Assembly (NCBI GenBank): GCA_021521415.1
Contig: JAIQDT010003853.1
Location: forward strand, 124,001-188,000
DNA from: Bidens hawaiensis
Lineage: Eukaryota > Streptophyta > Magnoliopsida > Asterales > Asteraceae
DNA length: 64,000 nucleotides
Direction: 5' to 3'
In this document: positions 53,676 through 64,000 of the stretch, piece after piece
Layout of the letters: each line of letters starts with the position of its first letter
Position numbering within the stretch: the stretch's first letter is position 1
Made by a program: the position numbers and the translations under genes
Notes under the pieces: generated by a model
The model's input: only the letters and a program-made list of their open reading frames with translations
Database searches by the model: none
Told to the model about the DNA's origin: nothing

Positions 53676-54799
53676 ATGCAACAAATGCTACTCCTCGATG
53701 CGGAAATTGGATCCCATTCAAAATGTCCACGACTGATGAAATATAGTGATTTTGCCAAGTGGGAACCACGTTTTCGTGCACATCTTGGTTCTGTGCATCC
53801 TGACTGTTCTCATTGCCTTGATGATGTTTATACAGTTTCGATGTTTGGTTGTGAAACACTGGGTTTTTCTCTAAAGGCTTTCTCTCAATATTCGCAAGAG
53901 GAAAAGAAAGCGTTAGAGATTGAGACCAAAGCTTACACAACCCTTACTATGGCTTTACCTGATAACATATTTCATCAAGTTGGAAGTATTAAAATATGTG
54001 CTTCATTGTTTCAACACATTAAAATGAGAAGCATGGGAAACACAGAAGAGAGTAAGAAAGTGATGTTAAGTTTCAATTTCGAAACTTTAACTTACTAAAG
54101 GGTGAGACTGTTGAAGAGATGCTTACTAGTTTTAATCACTTGATTGCTGAAATGAAAAAACTGAAGATGGAACCTTCTGAATCTGATAAGATTGATACTG
54201 TAAACAATGCTTTACCGGATTCGTATTCAACATTCCTGACGGTGTTGAAAAAAAATAATTATTTGAAAAAAGCAGATATAACTGCTTCAGAATTCATGCA
54301 AAAGGTTGAAGCAAGAGAATATGATTTGAAGTGTCAAAAATCGTCAAAAGAAATTCAAGTTCCATCCTTTTATGGAGGTAGTATGCCATTAAGTAGCACC
54401 GCTTCTCCGATCACTGCATTTCTTACTCAGAATGCAAATGAGGGAACTTCAACTTATAGTGATCCAAATGTATGCTTTATGGCATCTGGATTCACTGATA
54501 ACTCTGGAGGTTCTGGAACATCTACTACAGCAAATCACTCATCTGCACCACCAAACGTGAACATGAAAGAAGCTGAACATAATTTTTCCTTTCTGTGTGC
54601 TTTTATCACCTCATATGCTTTATGGCATCTGGATTCACTGATAACCGATGAATATTATGACCAAATCGATCATGATGATTTGGAACTTATGGATCATAAG
54701 TGGAACATGGCAATGATTGTGAGAACAGTAAAGAAATTCATGCAAAGAACTGTCAAAGATCTACCATCGTTGAACAAGAGAGTTGGTTTTGATAAATGA
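53676..54799 (+). pseudogene. gag of C, N-terminal part
   Basis: From ATG 53676, after CTCAG at 53663-53667. It resembles A gag (CPRLMKYSDFAKWEPRFRAHL; TMALPDNIFHQVG), with a frameshift near 54098-54119, then MKKLKMEPSESDKI and WNMAMIVRTVKKFM, which matches WQMAMIVRRVKRFM of A. A TGA at 54797-54799 stops it just before the zinc knuckle. Confidence 0.85.
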
Positions 54800-56836
54800 A
54801 AACTCAAGTGCTATAAATGTCAAGAATTTGGCCATTTTGCAAAGAGTGTGACAAACCAAAGAAAGAGTACAATGGACCTCGGAGCCAAGATAGAAGTTCT
54901 GGGAAAACGGGTAATGATGTTGATATGCCTTCTGGTAGTAAACCTTCTGCTTCAGGATCACAAGCACTTCTTTCTGCTGCTGATGGGACTGACTGGATAC
55001 AAAGATTGTTGTGCAACAATAATCAAGTGAACTTGGCTATGTTTGAGATGAATGAAAGATTTCAAGACACAAGTGGGAATGAGCTATCATCTGACAATGA
55101 CACTGAATCTGATTCTGATTATTCGTGTTACATGCAACCAACTTCTTTCGCATGCATGGAAAAGATCGATGAGTTTAGTTCTTCTTCTTTTTCTTCTTCT
55201 GTTAATTTATTTGAAAATGTGCCTTGTGTTCATTGTGAAACTATTAAGCCTAGGTTAGAATCGTTGAAAGAGCCTAATGATCTATTGGTGAAATAAATTG
55301 CTTCTCTCATGGATACTTATAGACAATCATTAGAATCTCAAATAAGATCTAGGGAGAAAATAGAAGCATTGTCTATTAGTAACCATGACTTGAAAGCTGA
55401 ATTGTCTGTTAAAATGACAATTAACGATCAACAATTCAAGAGATTTGGGAACACCAAACTAATATAACAGAACTTGAGAATGAGGTTCTTGACTTGAAAA
55501 TCAAGTTGAGCAAGTTTCGAAACTCATCATTTTTGCTAAATGAAATTATTGAGGTGACTGGTAAGCAAAAAGATTCTAAAAAGATTGTAGGTTTTGTTAA
55601 AGTATCACCACCTTTTCATAATGATTATACTGCAAATCCTTTTGCTGGAAAAGAGGAAGTTTTTGTTAATGAACCTACTGTTGAGATAAAACCTAAAGTG
55701 GTTAAAAATGATAATTTGAATGCCCAATCTTCATCTCAAAAACCTCATATTCAAAGTAACAAAATCTTCGTTGAAAATGCTGAAAAACAATCATTGAGGA
55801 TGTGTTTGAACCTGAAGTTATACAAAAGGGCCAGAACATTCCAACTTAAATCACATTTTATGTGAACCTTATGAATTTGAGGAGGCGGTGTATGGTTCAA
55901 GTACATCTCATGTGAAAAAGGAGAAACCGGTTAAAGTTAAGGCTATGAAATCAGAAAAGCCAAAGAATTCTGATAAGGATTTGATGCGTTTTGCCAATCC
56001 TGTTTCTTCCAAGTCTTTTACTGGTCGTGTGTATAAGTTGAAATGGATTAGTAAGGTGTTCACTGAGAAAGACATTCCATTTAATCAATCCTGAATTGAT
56101 TGAAAGTGTCTTTCAAAATGTAACTTCTAAGATTCAAGATCTTGAACAAAAGTTACTATAAGACATCAAATGTAATAGATCCTTTGATAAAATCCAAATA
56201 ATTGTTAAAATCTGCTAAGAATGTTCAATTTGGTAAATCAAATTGAACTGATACTTTACAGAGTTTTTCAAACTGTTCAAACCTTGATTTCTACATGAAA
56301 AGGAAATTTGTGACATTTGATGACTTGGACAAAGTTCCCATTGCTAGTGTTTTTTATCCATTTATGTTGCACAAGTTTATGCTAAACTATCATGTGAACG
56401 TGTTCACCTGAGAACGTGTTTTCTCTGTGGTGAATAAAGTCACGTAGTCAGAAATTGTGGACTGAAGAAGTCTCAAAATCTTCATCCTTTTGTCAAGGAA
56501 CAATCCAAACACGTTCCTGTGATTAAGGAGATTTTGAAGAGACAACTGTCTTTTGATGATGAAACCCATATTATGTTTTCTGATGTGAATCCTCGAAAGG
56601 TGATTCATGTTAATGAAAATGCAAGTAATTTAAAGTCCAAATTTGTTCCCATGGAACCTATTTGCAAGAACGTGAATACAAATGTAGTTAAAGCTGCATA
56701 CTTGAGATGAAAGTCGAAACGCCCTTTGACTTATTCACAAGCAGCTGAACCACATTTGGATTCATTAAACATTAACATTTCAAGTGAAACTCAAAAGGTG
56801 CCCAAGACTAAGGCCTGGGCTGCCTTTTTGAACTAA
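54800..56836 (+). pseudogene. gag of C, C-terminal part
   Basis: The zinc knuckle KCYKCQEFGHFAK (54805-54845) loses its last Cys to a frameshift. An acidic Ser/Asp-rich region, coiled-coil fragments, the motif VSPPFHNDYT near 55600-55630, a second knuckle remnant (CFLCGE) near 56418 and a terminal Trp-Ala-Ala-Phe-Leu-Asn before TAA at 56834-56836 follow in several frames. Confidence 0.75.
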
Positions 56837-56887
56837 TCTTTTTTCATTCATGTTCAGAGTTCATCCAAGACTGTTTCTGGTGAAAAC

Positions 56888-57770
56888 TTGATGATGGATA
56901 GTGGATGCTCTTGTCATATTACCGGCAACATTAACCTCTTAACAAATATCAAGAATATACAAGGAGGGTATGTTGCGTTTGCGGGTAATTTGGGTGGAAT
57001 GATCACTAAGGAAGGTGATGTGTCAAATGGGAGTATCACCTTTGAAAAGGTTAATTATTGTGACAAAGTAGATCACAACTTGTTGAGTGTGTCACAAATC
57101 TTTGATAAGAAATACACAAGAGTATTTAATGATAAGGAGTGCAAAAAAATACTGAAACCGGGATACGTCATTCCCGAGGATATGGTAGTTATGCGATCTC
57201 CTCGATCAAACGATATTTATGTGTTAAACATGACTTATAAGGTATCCACTTCTGTAGAAACGTGTTTTGTTTCTAAGGCAACAGAAAAAGACGATTCTGT
57301 GGCACAGAAGAATGGGTCATATTCATGTCAGGAAGATGAATTATCTTATGGCTAATGACTTGGTTGATGGTGTTTCCTTGAAACATTTTAAATTATCTGA
57401 CCACTGTATTTCTTGTAAAAAGAGCAAACAGAAGCAGAAGTCACACACTTCTAAGTTAATCAATACCATTGATACTCCACTGGAACGACTTCATATGGAT
57501 TTGTTTGAGCCTGTGAATCGTGCGAGTATTGCTGGTGATTGGTATTGTTTAGTTGTCACTAATGACTATTCAAGATACTCATGGGTGTTATTTATGAGTT
57601 CAAAATATAAAACACCCATTCTGGTTCAAAATTTAATCACTAAGATCGAATCATTGTACAAATTGAAAGTGAGATGTATGCGTAGTGATAATGGTACGGA
57701 GTTCAAAAATACTGTACTGGATTTCTTTTACATTCAGAAATGAATTCATCGAGAATACAGTGCTCCATAT
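56888..57770 (+). pseudogene. protease and integrase N-terminal half of C, truncated by D
   Basis: Protease: MMDSGCSCHITGN at 56891-56930, GDVSNGSI and NLLSVSQIFDKKY, with the catalytic triplet intact. After a frameshift near 57300 the integrase zinc domain follows (LWHRRMGHIHVRKMNYLM; CISCKKSK), then LHMDLFEPV with the first catalytic Asp, TNDYSRYSWV, and MRSDNGTEFK with the second. A TGA at 57741-57743 and then the D insertion end it before the catalytic Glu. The CAG at 56855-56857 after a TTTTTTCATTCATGTT tract aligns with the pre-pol site of A. Confidence 0.88.
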
Positions 57771-58344
57771 TGTAACATCCTAAAATTTATAATGTTGAAT
57801 AAAGAAAGTTATGTTAGTGATTTCGCGTTTTTAATTATTAATATCGAGTAGGAGCGGGTCATGGACTTGGATTAATTGAGATAGGATAAATGAGAATGGG
57901 ATTTCAGGGATATAAATACCCCCAAAATCCCAAAATATCTCATTTCTCACCAAACTCCACACATACTCCACACACTCCTCAAAACACACACACACTAACC
58001 GATCGAGATTCGAAGCCGAGACCCGAGATTTTGTTGATAGATCTGAGTTGGTAAGGTAAGAACAAATCCCCCAAAGCTAATATTACTGAAAATGGTTAGG
58101 ATTGGATGGGTTAACCGGACCCGAAACCCAAACTGCCCAAATCGGACCCCTAAAACGTCGATTTTAGGCCGATTTGATGGTTGGGATTTGTAGGCGCTGA
58201 TCATACGATTCCGTGGGTACCAAAATCGAGTTATTTGGCTAAGAAACGAAGGATTTATGGGCAAACAGATCTGCAGCGCGATAACTTCGCCTGCAAGATC
58301 AAGTTCGCCTGATGAACTTCGCCTTCAAGCGTAACTTCGCCTTC

Positions 58345-58712
58345 AAGCGTAACTTCGCCTAAGGTATAACTTCGCCTACGGCCAAGTTCGCCTAAGGTAT
58401 AACTTCGCCTGAAGCCAAGTTCGCCTAAGGTATAACTTCGCCTGAAGCCAAGTTCGCCTAAGGTTTAACTTCGCCTGAAGCCAAGTTCGCCTAAGGTATA
58501 ACTTCGCCTGAAGCCAAGTTCGCCTAAGGTATAACTTCGCCTGAAGCCAAGTTCGCCTAAGGTTTAACTTCGCCTGAAGCCACGTTCGCCTAAGGTTTAA
58601 CTTCGCCTGAAGCCAAGTTTGCCTAAGGTATAACTTCGCCTGAAGCCAAGTTCGCCTAAGGTTTAACTTCGCCTGAAGCCAAGTTCGCCTAAGGTTTAAC
58701 TTCGCCTGAAGT
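58345..58712 (+). repeat. 33 bp minisatellite with AACTTCGCC word
   Basis: About ten copies; the consensus unit combines AACTTCGCCTGAAGCC with AAGTTCGCCTAAGGTAT. Each unit has AACTTCGCC and AAGTTCGCC in the same orientation, so unlike A these are direct rather than facing words. The word is the same as in the arrays of the unrelated copia element A. Confidence 0.93.
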
Positions 58713-59094
58713 GAAGTTCGTTTATAAAATAAATTAAAAACCTAATGGAAAATGTGTTAAGGCAGTTATCGAAAATAAAATTTTTCCAAGCCAGGGGCTC
58801 TGCCCCTTGGACCCCGCTAGGGGCTGCTGCCCCTAGAACCCCGCTGCCCCCGAACCCCCGTTCGTTGTGGGTCATATATAGATAGAAATACAAAACGAGT
58901 AGTAGTAGTTAATTGATATGTGTAAATATTATACAGTTAGCCGAGCCCAGTTAAAGAAAGGAATTACGATCAACGGCGAGCGTAACAGGATCCAGGTGAG
59001 TTTCTAGCCCCATTCCTTGTTATGTTTTCGGGGCTGTGTGCATACTTGATGTGTTGTTAATACATTTATCCTAAGTGATAAGTGTATGCTATAT

Positions 59095-59288
59095 GTGATA
59101 TATGTGATATGTATGAATGATTGCTTGACGGTTCGTGAACGATCTTCGGATATTGCACGTACTGTCAGGTTGTAACGTTATAAAGCCATATGTGATATAT
59201 GTGATATGTATGAATGATTGCTTGATGGTTCGTGAACGATCTTCGGATATTGCACGTACTGTCAGGTTGTAACGTTATAAATATGGCA
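59095..59288 (+). repeat. 97 bp tandem duplication in D LTR
   Basis: Two copies with one or few differences (CTTGACGG vs CTTGATGG at 59124 and 59221), each containing GGTTCGTGAACGATCTTCGG. Confidence 0.92.
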
Positions 59289-59464
59289 AGTATGATATGT
59301 ATGTTTATGTGTATGAACGTAATAAAGTTAATAAAAGAAGGAAATGACGGTTGTATGGTTGTATGGTTACGAAAAGGGTACCGAGCCCTAATAATACTCG
59401 AGGTATGATGTATGGTTGTATGGTAACGAAGAGGGAATCGAACCCTACTAATATTCGAAAACAA

Positions 59465-59656
59465 GGGACCAGACCCTTATAATATCTGTGATGTTAGGGA
59501 CCAGACCCTTATAATATCTGTGATGTTAGGGACCAGACCCTTACAATATCTGTGAGGATAGGGACCAGACCCTCATAATATCTGTGATGTTAGGGACCAG
59601 ACCCTTATAATATCTGTGATGTTAGGGACCAGACCCTTATAATATCTGTGAGGTTA
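59465..59656 (+). repeat. six 32 bp tandem repeats in D LTR
   Basis: Units start at 59465, 59497, 59529, 59561, 59593 and 59625; the unit begins GGGACCAGACCCTTATAATA. Each contains the short palindrome GGGACCAGACCC-like arms. Confidence 0.95.
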
Positions 59657-60141
59657 TAGGGCGAAAGGCTCTTAAAAACGTATGATTATGAATGTAAAGA
59701 AAGTATGTAAGTAAGAAAGAAAGTATGTAAGTAAGAATGAAGGTATGAGTACTTATGTGTGTATGAAAGAAAGTTATGAGGTTAAGTACGTATGTATGTA
59801 ATAAGGTATTGTATGGTATTGTATGATTATATAGAACTCACTCAGCGTAGCTGACTTTTAGTATGCACGCAGGTGAGTAGGATGAGACAGCTGGCTTGAG
59901 TGGAGGACACATGGCAGAAGACTAAAGCCTGGCATCTGAAGATCTGATATGTTTTATAAGTTATGTTTTGATTTTAAAGGACAAGAGGAATGTTTTAAGA
60001 CATGATTATGAATTGATATGTAATGTTTTATGAAAGTTTTATATTCCGCGTAAAGTTTTTAATTAACTCTGATATTTAGAACAGTGTTTATGAGTAAATC
60101 CAACACGAAAGTAGGGTTACCGGTGACGGGGCCTTACAAGT

Positions 60142-60154
60142 TGGTATCAGAGCA
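60142..60154 (+). promoter_or_regulatory. primer binding site of D
   Basis: TGGTATCAGAGCA, three bases after the LTR end; complement of initiator tRNA-Met. Confidence 0.94.
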
Positions 60155-60541
60155 AAGTTCAAGAGATTTAAGCATCCTACATGCTTAGACTTGAACAGAG
60201 AATGGGATTTAAGTAAGAAAAGAAAGAAGATGCCAGTTCAAGAATGCCATGTGTCGCTCAAGCAAGATCAGTAAAGGTGAAAGGTATGATTAAATGATAT
60301 ATGTTAATGAGAAAGAAAAGATATGAGAATGGTACGGATAGGAATAATTGATTGTTTGAATTGACTAACTGCTTAAGTAGAACCAGCACAAATAGACTCA
60401 TAAAGGGAAGTGTATAGGACACGGAAAGCAACGTGATCAGCTAGTCACAGCTGGCCACTGTTATTACCTGTTAGCCTTGCTATCCTTGTACTAAATAGTT
60501 CCTTGAGTGACGATGTTTGTGTTTTCCCCTTTAGAATACTA

Positions 60542-62293
60542 ATGGCTGGAGCTGGAGAATTTGTTGAAACTGGGGGTCGCACTGGACGTCGTGGCAGGCC
60601 TCGTCTTGTCCGGCAACCTTCGGTAGAAGAAGCTTCCCACACCGAAGATGAAGGAAGCGCAGCTGGAGGAGACCAGAACAACAACGAAGAAGTTCAACTT
60701 AGCCCCGCAGTTCAAGCAGCCATCGTTCAGGCTGTAGTTGCTGCTGTGAAGAACCTGAATCCCGAAGGATCTGCTGGAAGCCGTGAGCGAACTGCTGAAG
60801 GGGCGGGTGGTGATGGTAGAAAGGATGGGGAAGGTGAAAGAGGGGCCTCGAGTGGGGATAAGTCTGTGAAAGTCGATGATAGGAGAGGAGGACAAGGTGG
60901 GTGCAGCTATAAGTCCTTCAAAGGTTGTGACCCGCCTAAGCTGACTGGTTTAGGAGACGCAATCGCTACTCTCCAGTGGATAACCGCTATGGACAAGGTT
61001 ATCCACATTAGCGAATGCCGTCCCAACCAAGCAGTGGGTTATGCTACTCAGTCATTCGTAGATGAGGCTATGTATTGGTGGGAGAGTGTGGAGCAGAGGA
61101 ATACCCGTGAAGAGATCAAAGAGATGAAGTGGGAAGATTTGAAAGAGTTGGTAATGAAGAAGTTCTGTGCAGATGCCGAGGTTGAAAGAACGGAGATGAA
61201 GTTTCAGAATTTAAAAGCCGGTATGATGACGCATCGTGAGTATACCACGGAGTTCAACCGACTATCTAGGTTGGTGCCTGACATGGTTGACACTGAGGTC
61301 AAGAGAATCAAATGTTATGTGAGGGGGTTGCCACAAAAGGTCCGCATGTTAGTCAGGGCGATTCAACCTGCTACTTTTGATCCGGCTGTTGGACTCGCGG
61401 AAATGGTCTATGCTGACGTGGCCGCGGATGATAGGGTGGAAAGGGACGAAGAGAAAGAGAAGAAAGGGGTCACTCCTGCTAAACGACCCGGTACTCAGTT
61501 ATGGAACTCCAGGGATAAGAAACAGAAAGTGTGGGAGAAGAGATCGTGTAAGACCTGCGGAAAGAGGCATGGTGGTGAGTGCAAGTGGGGTAAAAGTTCT
61601 AATGTTTGTCTCAAATGTGGAAAGGCTCATGGTGGAGAATGCAGAATGGGGTCGAATGCCTGTTATAAGTGTGGGAAGGTAGGGCATTATGCCAATGAGT
61701 GCAGTGCGAAGCCAGCATGTTACAAATGTGGCAAGACAGGCCATATGTCAAGGGAGTGCACTGAAGGTGTAGCTGGAGGTAGTGGAAAGAAGGATGCCGA
61801 TCAAGCTAGGCCCAGAACTAGAGCCTACATGCTGACCCAGGAACATGCCAGGCAGATTCCGGATGTCGTCACAGGTACGTTTCTAGTGAACGATGTTTCC
61901 GCTTCTGTATTATTTGATTCTGGTGCGAATAGAAGTTTTGTAGCTACGACGTTTAGTAAACTAGCTAAAATGAAAGGCTGCCGAGTGTCTGAAACTTTTG
62001 TAGTAGAAACCGCAAGTGACACTTCGGTGAAAATAACAAAAATGGTGAAGAATTGTAAGATAGAGTTAGAGGGACATGAGTTCCCTGTTACTTTGTATGT
62101 TATGGCCTTAGGAGGGTTCGATGTAGTCTTGGGTATGGATTGGTTGTCTGAGTTTGAGGCTCAGATAGTATGTAAAAGTAAGATGATAAGGTTAAAGTCA
62201 TTGGATGGTAGTGCGGTGACGGTTTATGGTGATAAGGAGAGTTATGGGCTTAATGTCATTTCGATGATAAAAGCCGAGGGTTTGTTAAGGTGA
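60542..62293 (+). CDS. gag-protease of D
   Basis: 583 codons from the ATG at 60542 (the frame is open further up, without ATG). Arg/Gly-rich N-terminus, then the retrotransposon gag domain (about residues 125-260; WITAMDKVIHISEC, YWWESVEQRN, MKKFCADAEVER). Four zinc motifs at residues 336-406: two short CX2CX3HX3C (CKTCGKRHGGEC, CLKCGKAHGGEC) and two standard CX2CX4HX4C. The aspartic protease has D459-S-G-A and ends in GMDWLSEFEAQIV. The final TGA (62291-62293) lies where related elements read straight into RT in the same frame. Confidence 0.93.
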   Translation: MAGAGEFVETGGRTGRRGRPRLVRQPSVEEASHTEDEGSAAGGDQNNNEEVQLSPAVQAAIVQAVVAAVKNLNPEGSAGSRERTAEGAGGDGRKDGEGERGASSGDKSVKVDDRRGGQGGCSYKSFKGCDPPKLTGLGDAIATLQWITAMDKVIHISECRPNQAVGYATQSFVDEAMYWWESVEQRNTREEIKEMKWEDLKELVMKKFCADAEVERTEMKFQNLKAGMMTHREYTTEFNRLSRLVPDMVDTEVKRIKCYVRGLPQKVRMLVRAIQPATFDPAVGLAEMVYADVAADDRVERDEEKEKKGVTPAKRPGTQLWNSRDKKQKVWEKRSCKTCGKRHGGECKWGKSSNVCLKCGKAHGGECRMGSNACYKCGKVGHYANECSAKPACYKCGKTGHMSRECTEGVAGGSGKKDADQARPRTRAYMLTQEHARQIPDVVTGTFLVNDVSASVLFDSGANRSFVATTFSKLAKMKGCRVSETFVVETASDTSVKITKMVKNCKIELEGHEFPVTLYVMALGGFDVVLGMDWLSEFEAQIVCKSKMIRLKSLDGSAVTVYGDKESYGLNVISMIKAEGLLR

Positions 62294-64000
62294 GGGTGCG
62301 GTGCCTACCTGGCGTATGTTGTCAACGCTACGGTCGAGACGAAAGAAATGAAGAATGTTCCTATTGTGCGCGACTACCCAGAAGTATTCCCTGAGGATCT
62401 TCCGGGGTTGCCACCTGAGCGAGAGATAGAATTTCAGATAGATCTAGTACCAGGAGCCCAGCCCGTCGCGAAGGCGCCTTACCGTCTAGCACCGTCCGAG
62501 ATGAAGGAATTGATGTCTCAACTGCAAGAACTCCTCGACAAGGGTTTTATCAGACCGAGTGTTTCTCCGTGGGGCGCACCGGTTTTGTTTGTGAAGAAAA
62601 AGGATGGAAGTATGAGAATGTGCATAGACTATCGTGAGTTGAATAAGCTTACGGTAAAGAATAGATACCCCTTGCCTAGGATTGACGATCTGTTTGACCA
62701 ACTGCAAGGTTCGAGTTGGTTCTCACGAATAGATCTCAGATCAGGCTACCATCAACTGAAGGTAAAGGAGGCAGACGTCCCTAAGACGGCGTTCCGAACG
62801 CGATATGGACACTACGAGTTCCTCGTAATGTCATTCGGCCTAACAAATGCTCCTGCAGCATTTATGGACATGATGAACAGGGTGTGTCGACCAATGTTGG
62901 ATAAGTCAGTTATCGTTTTCATTGATGACATATTAATATATTCAAGGAGCGAGTCTGACCATGCGGAGCATTTGAGAGAAGTATTGGAAGTTCTGAAGAA
63001 AGAGAAGTTGTATGCCAAGTTTTCGAAATGCGCGTTCTGGTTAAGAGAAGTGCAATTTCTAGGTCATGTGGTTAATCCGGAGGGGATTACCGTGGACCCA
63101 GCTAACATTGAAGCGATAACGAATTGGAAGACTCCGCAGAATCCGACTGATATACGAAGCTTCCTAGGGTTAGCTGGCTACTATAGGAGATTCATCGAAG
63201 GTTTCTCCAAGATAGCCGCACCGCTGACCGGTATGACCCGAAAGACGATAGTATTCAATTGGGGAAAGTTTCAGGAGGAAGCCTTTGAAGAATTGAAGAA
63301 GAGACTCACGCAAGCTCCAATCCTTACTTTACCCGATGGTGATGAGGATTTCGTTGTTTGTGCTGATGCCTCGCATCAAGGGTTAGGTTGCGTGTTGATG
63401 CAACGAGGGAAGGTGATAGCTTACGCGTCTAGACAGTTGAAAGTCCATGAGAGTACTTATCCGACGCATGATTTGGAGTTAGCAGCTGTAGTGCATGCTC
63501 TTAAGATATGGAGGCATTACCTGTACGGTACTAAGTGCACTATCTATACAGATCATAAGAGTTTAAAGTACTTTTTCGAGCAGAAAGAATTGAACATGAG
63601 GCAGAGAAGATGGTTAGAATTGATAAAGGATTACGACTGTGAGATTAAGTATTACCCCGGTAAAGCTAACGTGGTAGCTGATGCGCTAAGTCGTAAGAAT
63701 GAGGAAGTCCTTGCAACCGTGAAGTCATACAAGTTGATCATGAACTCAAGTCTTTTTGAAGAAATCATCAAAGTGCAGTCAGAAGTGTTAGTAGACGAAG
63801 GGTTAGTAAAGAAAGAAAGGATTTATGGCCAGCAAGATGAGTTGATGGAAAACACTCATGGAGTTAAGACTAGGTTCGACCGTATGTGGATCCCACGCCA
63901 TGGTGATCTTAGAAGTCGAATCTTAGATGAAGCTCATAAGTCAAGGTACTCAATCCATCCTGGAGCTACAAAGATGTACCAAGACTTGAAAAGGGATTAC
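62294..64000 (+). CDS. pol: pol of D: RT, RNase H, start of integrase (continues past window)
   Basis: Open from the TGA to the window end in the same frame as gag-protease; first ATG at 62348. RT motifs: [73 protein letters not shown] and catalytic FIDD at 62928-62939. RNase [48 protein letters not shown]. Integrase begins near 63860 with [13 protein letters not shown]. It copies element RNA and degrades the template. No lesion is seen apart from the stop separating it from protease. Confidence 0.93.

Larger units (their letters stand above)
52200..57770 (+). mobile_element. C: decayed Ty1/copia element, 5' LTR to integrase, broken by D
   Basis: Contains an LTR-like region with a hairpin array and TATA-like box ending TTTTCA at 52751, a PBS at 52754, a leader rich in TTCGTTA words, gag, protease and the integrase N-terminus. 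Integrase is cut at 57770 right after Ser-Ala-Pro-Tyr, where the LTR of D begins. Protein sequence is closer to A than to B. The exact LTR start (between about 52140 and 52260) was not resolved. Confidence 0.82.
57771..60138 (+). repeat. 5' LTR of D (2.37 kb), rich in tandem repeats
   Basis: Starts TGTAACATCC and ends GCCTTACA just before the PBS. TATAAATA at 57911-57918 is a candidate TATA box. It contains a 33 bp minisatellite (about 58345-58710), a C/G-rich hairpin block (58790-58860, GGGGC...GCCCC words), a 97 bp duplication (about 59095-59288) and six 32 bp units (59465-59656). Confidence 0.92.
57771..64000 (+). mobile_element. D: Ty3/gypsy retrotransposon, 5' LTR to integrase start, continues past window
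   Basis: LTR 57771-60138, PBS, gag-protease ORF, then RT-RNase H-integrase in the same frame after one TGA. Coding sequence is otherwise open to the window end, so the copy is much younger than G1 and G2. It inserted into the integrase of C. Domain order PR-RT-RH-IN defines Ty3/gypsy. The 5 bp left flank is CATAT; its 3' duplicate should lie beyond the window. Confidence 0.94.

Noticed and set aside
58790..58870. GC-rich hairpins as a transcription terminator or CpG-island promoter
   Set aside because: They lie within the D LTR and resemble repeat-family sequence; no independent evidence of function.

Overview
The window is repeat-dense DNA from a flowering plant nuclear genome. There are no bacterial-style operons and no tRNA or rRNA genes, and nearly all recognisable coding sequence belongs to transposable elements nested inside one another. 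The mix of Ty1/copia elements of the SIRE/Maximus type, with a very large extra ORF after pol, and Ty3/gypsy elements with 2-3 kb LTRs would fit a eudicot with a large genome, possibly a composite (Asteraceae). That placement is inference from remembered families, not a search result.

Layout. (1) 1-10845: the 3' part of a decayed + strand Ty3/gypsy element (called G1), ending in a polypurine tract and a complete 3.1 kb 3' LTR. A solo LTR of the same family (4093-7073, opposite orientation, TSD CATCG) sits in its integrase. (2) 10846-about 15300: an older - strand gypsy element (G2: integrase, RNase H, RT, protease, gag, PBS, part of its LTR), into whose integrase G1 inserted. (3) 15301-33890: low-copy-looking DNA with MITE-like inverted repeats and exon-like scraps, ending in a Helitron-type 3' terminus. 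Inside it is a Pack-type PIF/Harbinger (Tourist-like) element (16136-31419, TSD TTA) that carries two exons resembling the C-terminus of an RHF1A/RHF2A-type RING E3 ligase. The intron between those exons holds an intact, very young 12.6 kb copia element (A, 17392-30019) with identical 482 bp LTRs, TSD AGTGT, full gag, full pol and a 925-codon third ORF. (4) 34230-37334: a second solo LTR of the G1 family (TSD AATTT). (5) 37335-44865: AT-rich DNA with a truncated LINE and two Helitron 3' termini on the - strand. (6) 44866-52140: a gypsy LTR fragment joined to a decayed copia element (B). (7) about 52200-57770: a second decayed copia element (C), broken in integrase by (8) a Ty3/gypsy element (D, 57771-window end) with a 2.4 kb LTR full of tandem repeats and nearly intact gag, protease, RT and RNase H.

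How it works together. Element A is the only element that looks complete and recently mobile. Its three ORFs are each preceded by a pyrimidine-rich stretch ending in CAG, and the same signal recurs before protease in B and C, which suggests spliced subgenomic RNAs. A also carries arrays of short hairpins (stem GGCGAAGTT/AACTTCGCC with a 6-nt loop) in its LTRs, its leader and upstream of ORF3. Element C has a parallel hairpin array with unrelated stem sequences, and gypsy element D has a minisatellite built from the same AACTTCGCC word. These arrays, the candidate splice signals and the post-pol region conserved between A and B are the least explained parts of the window.
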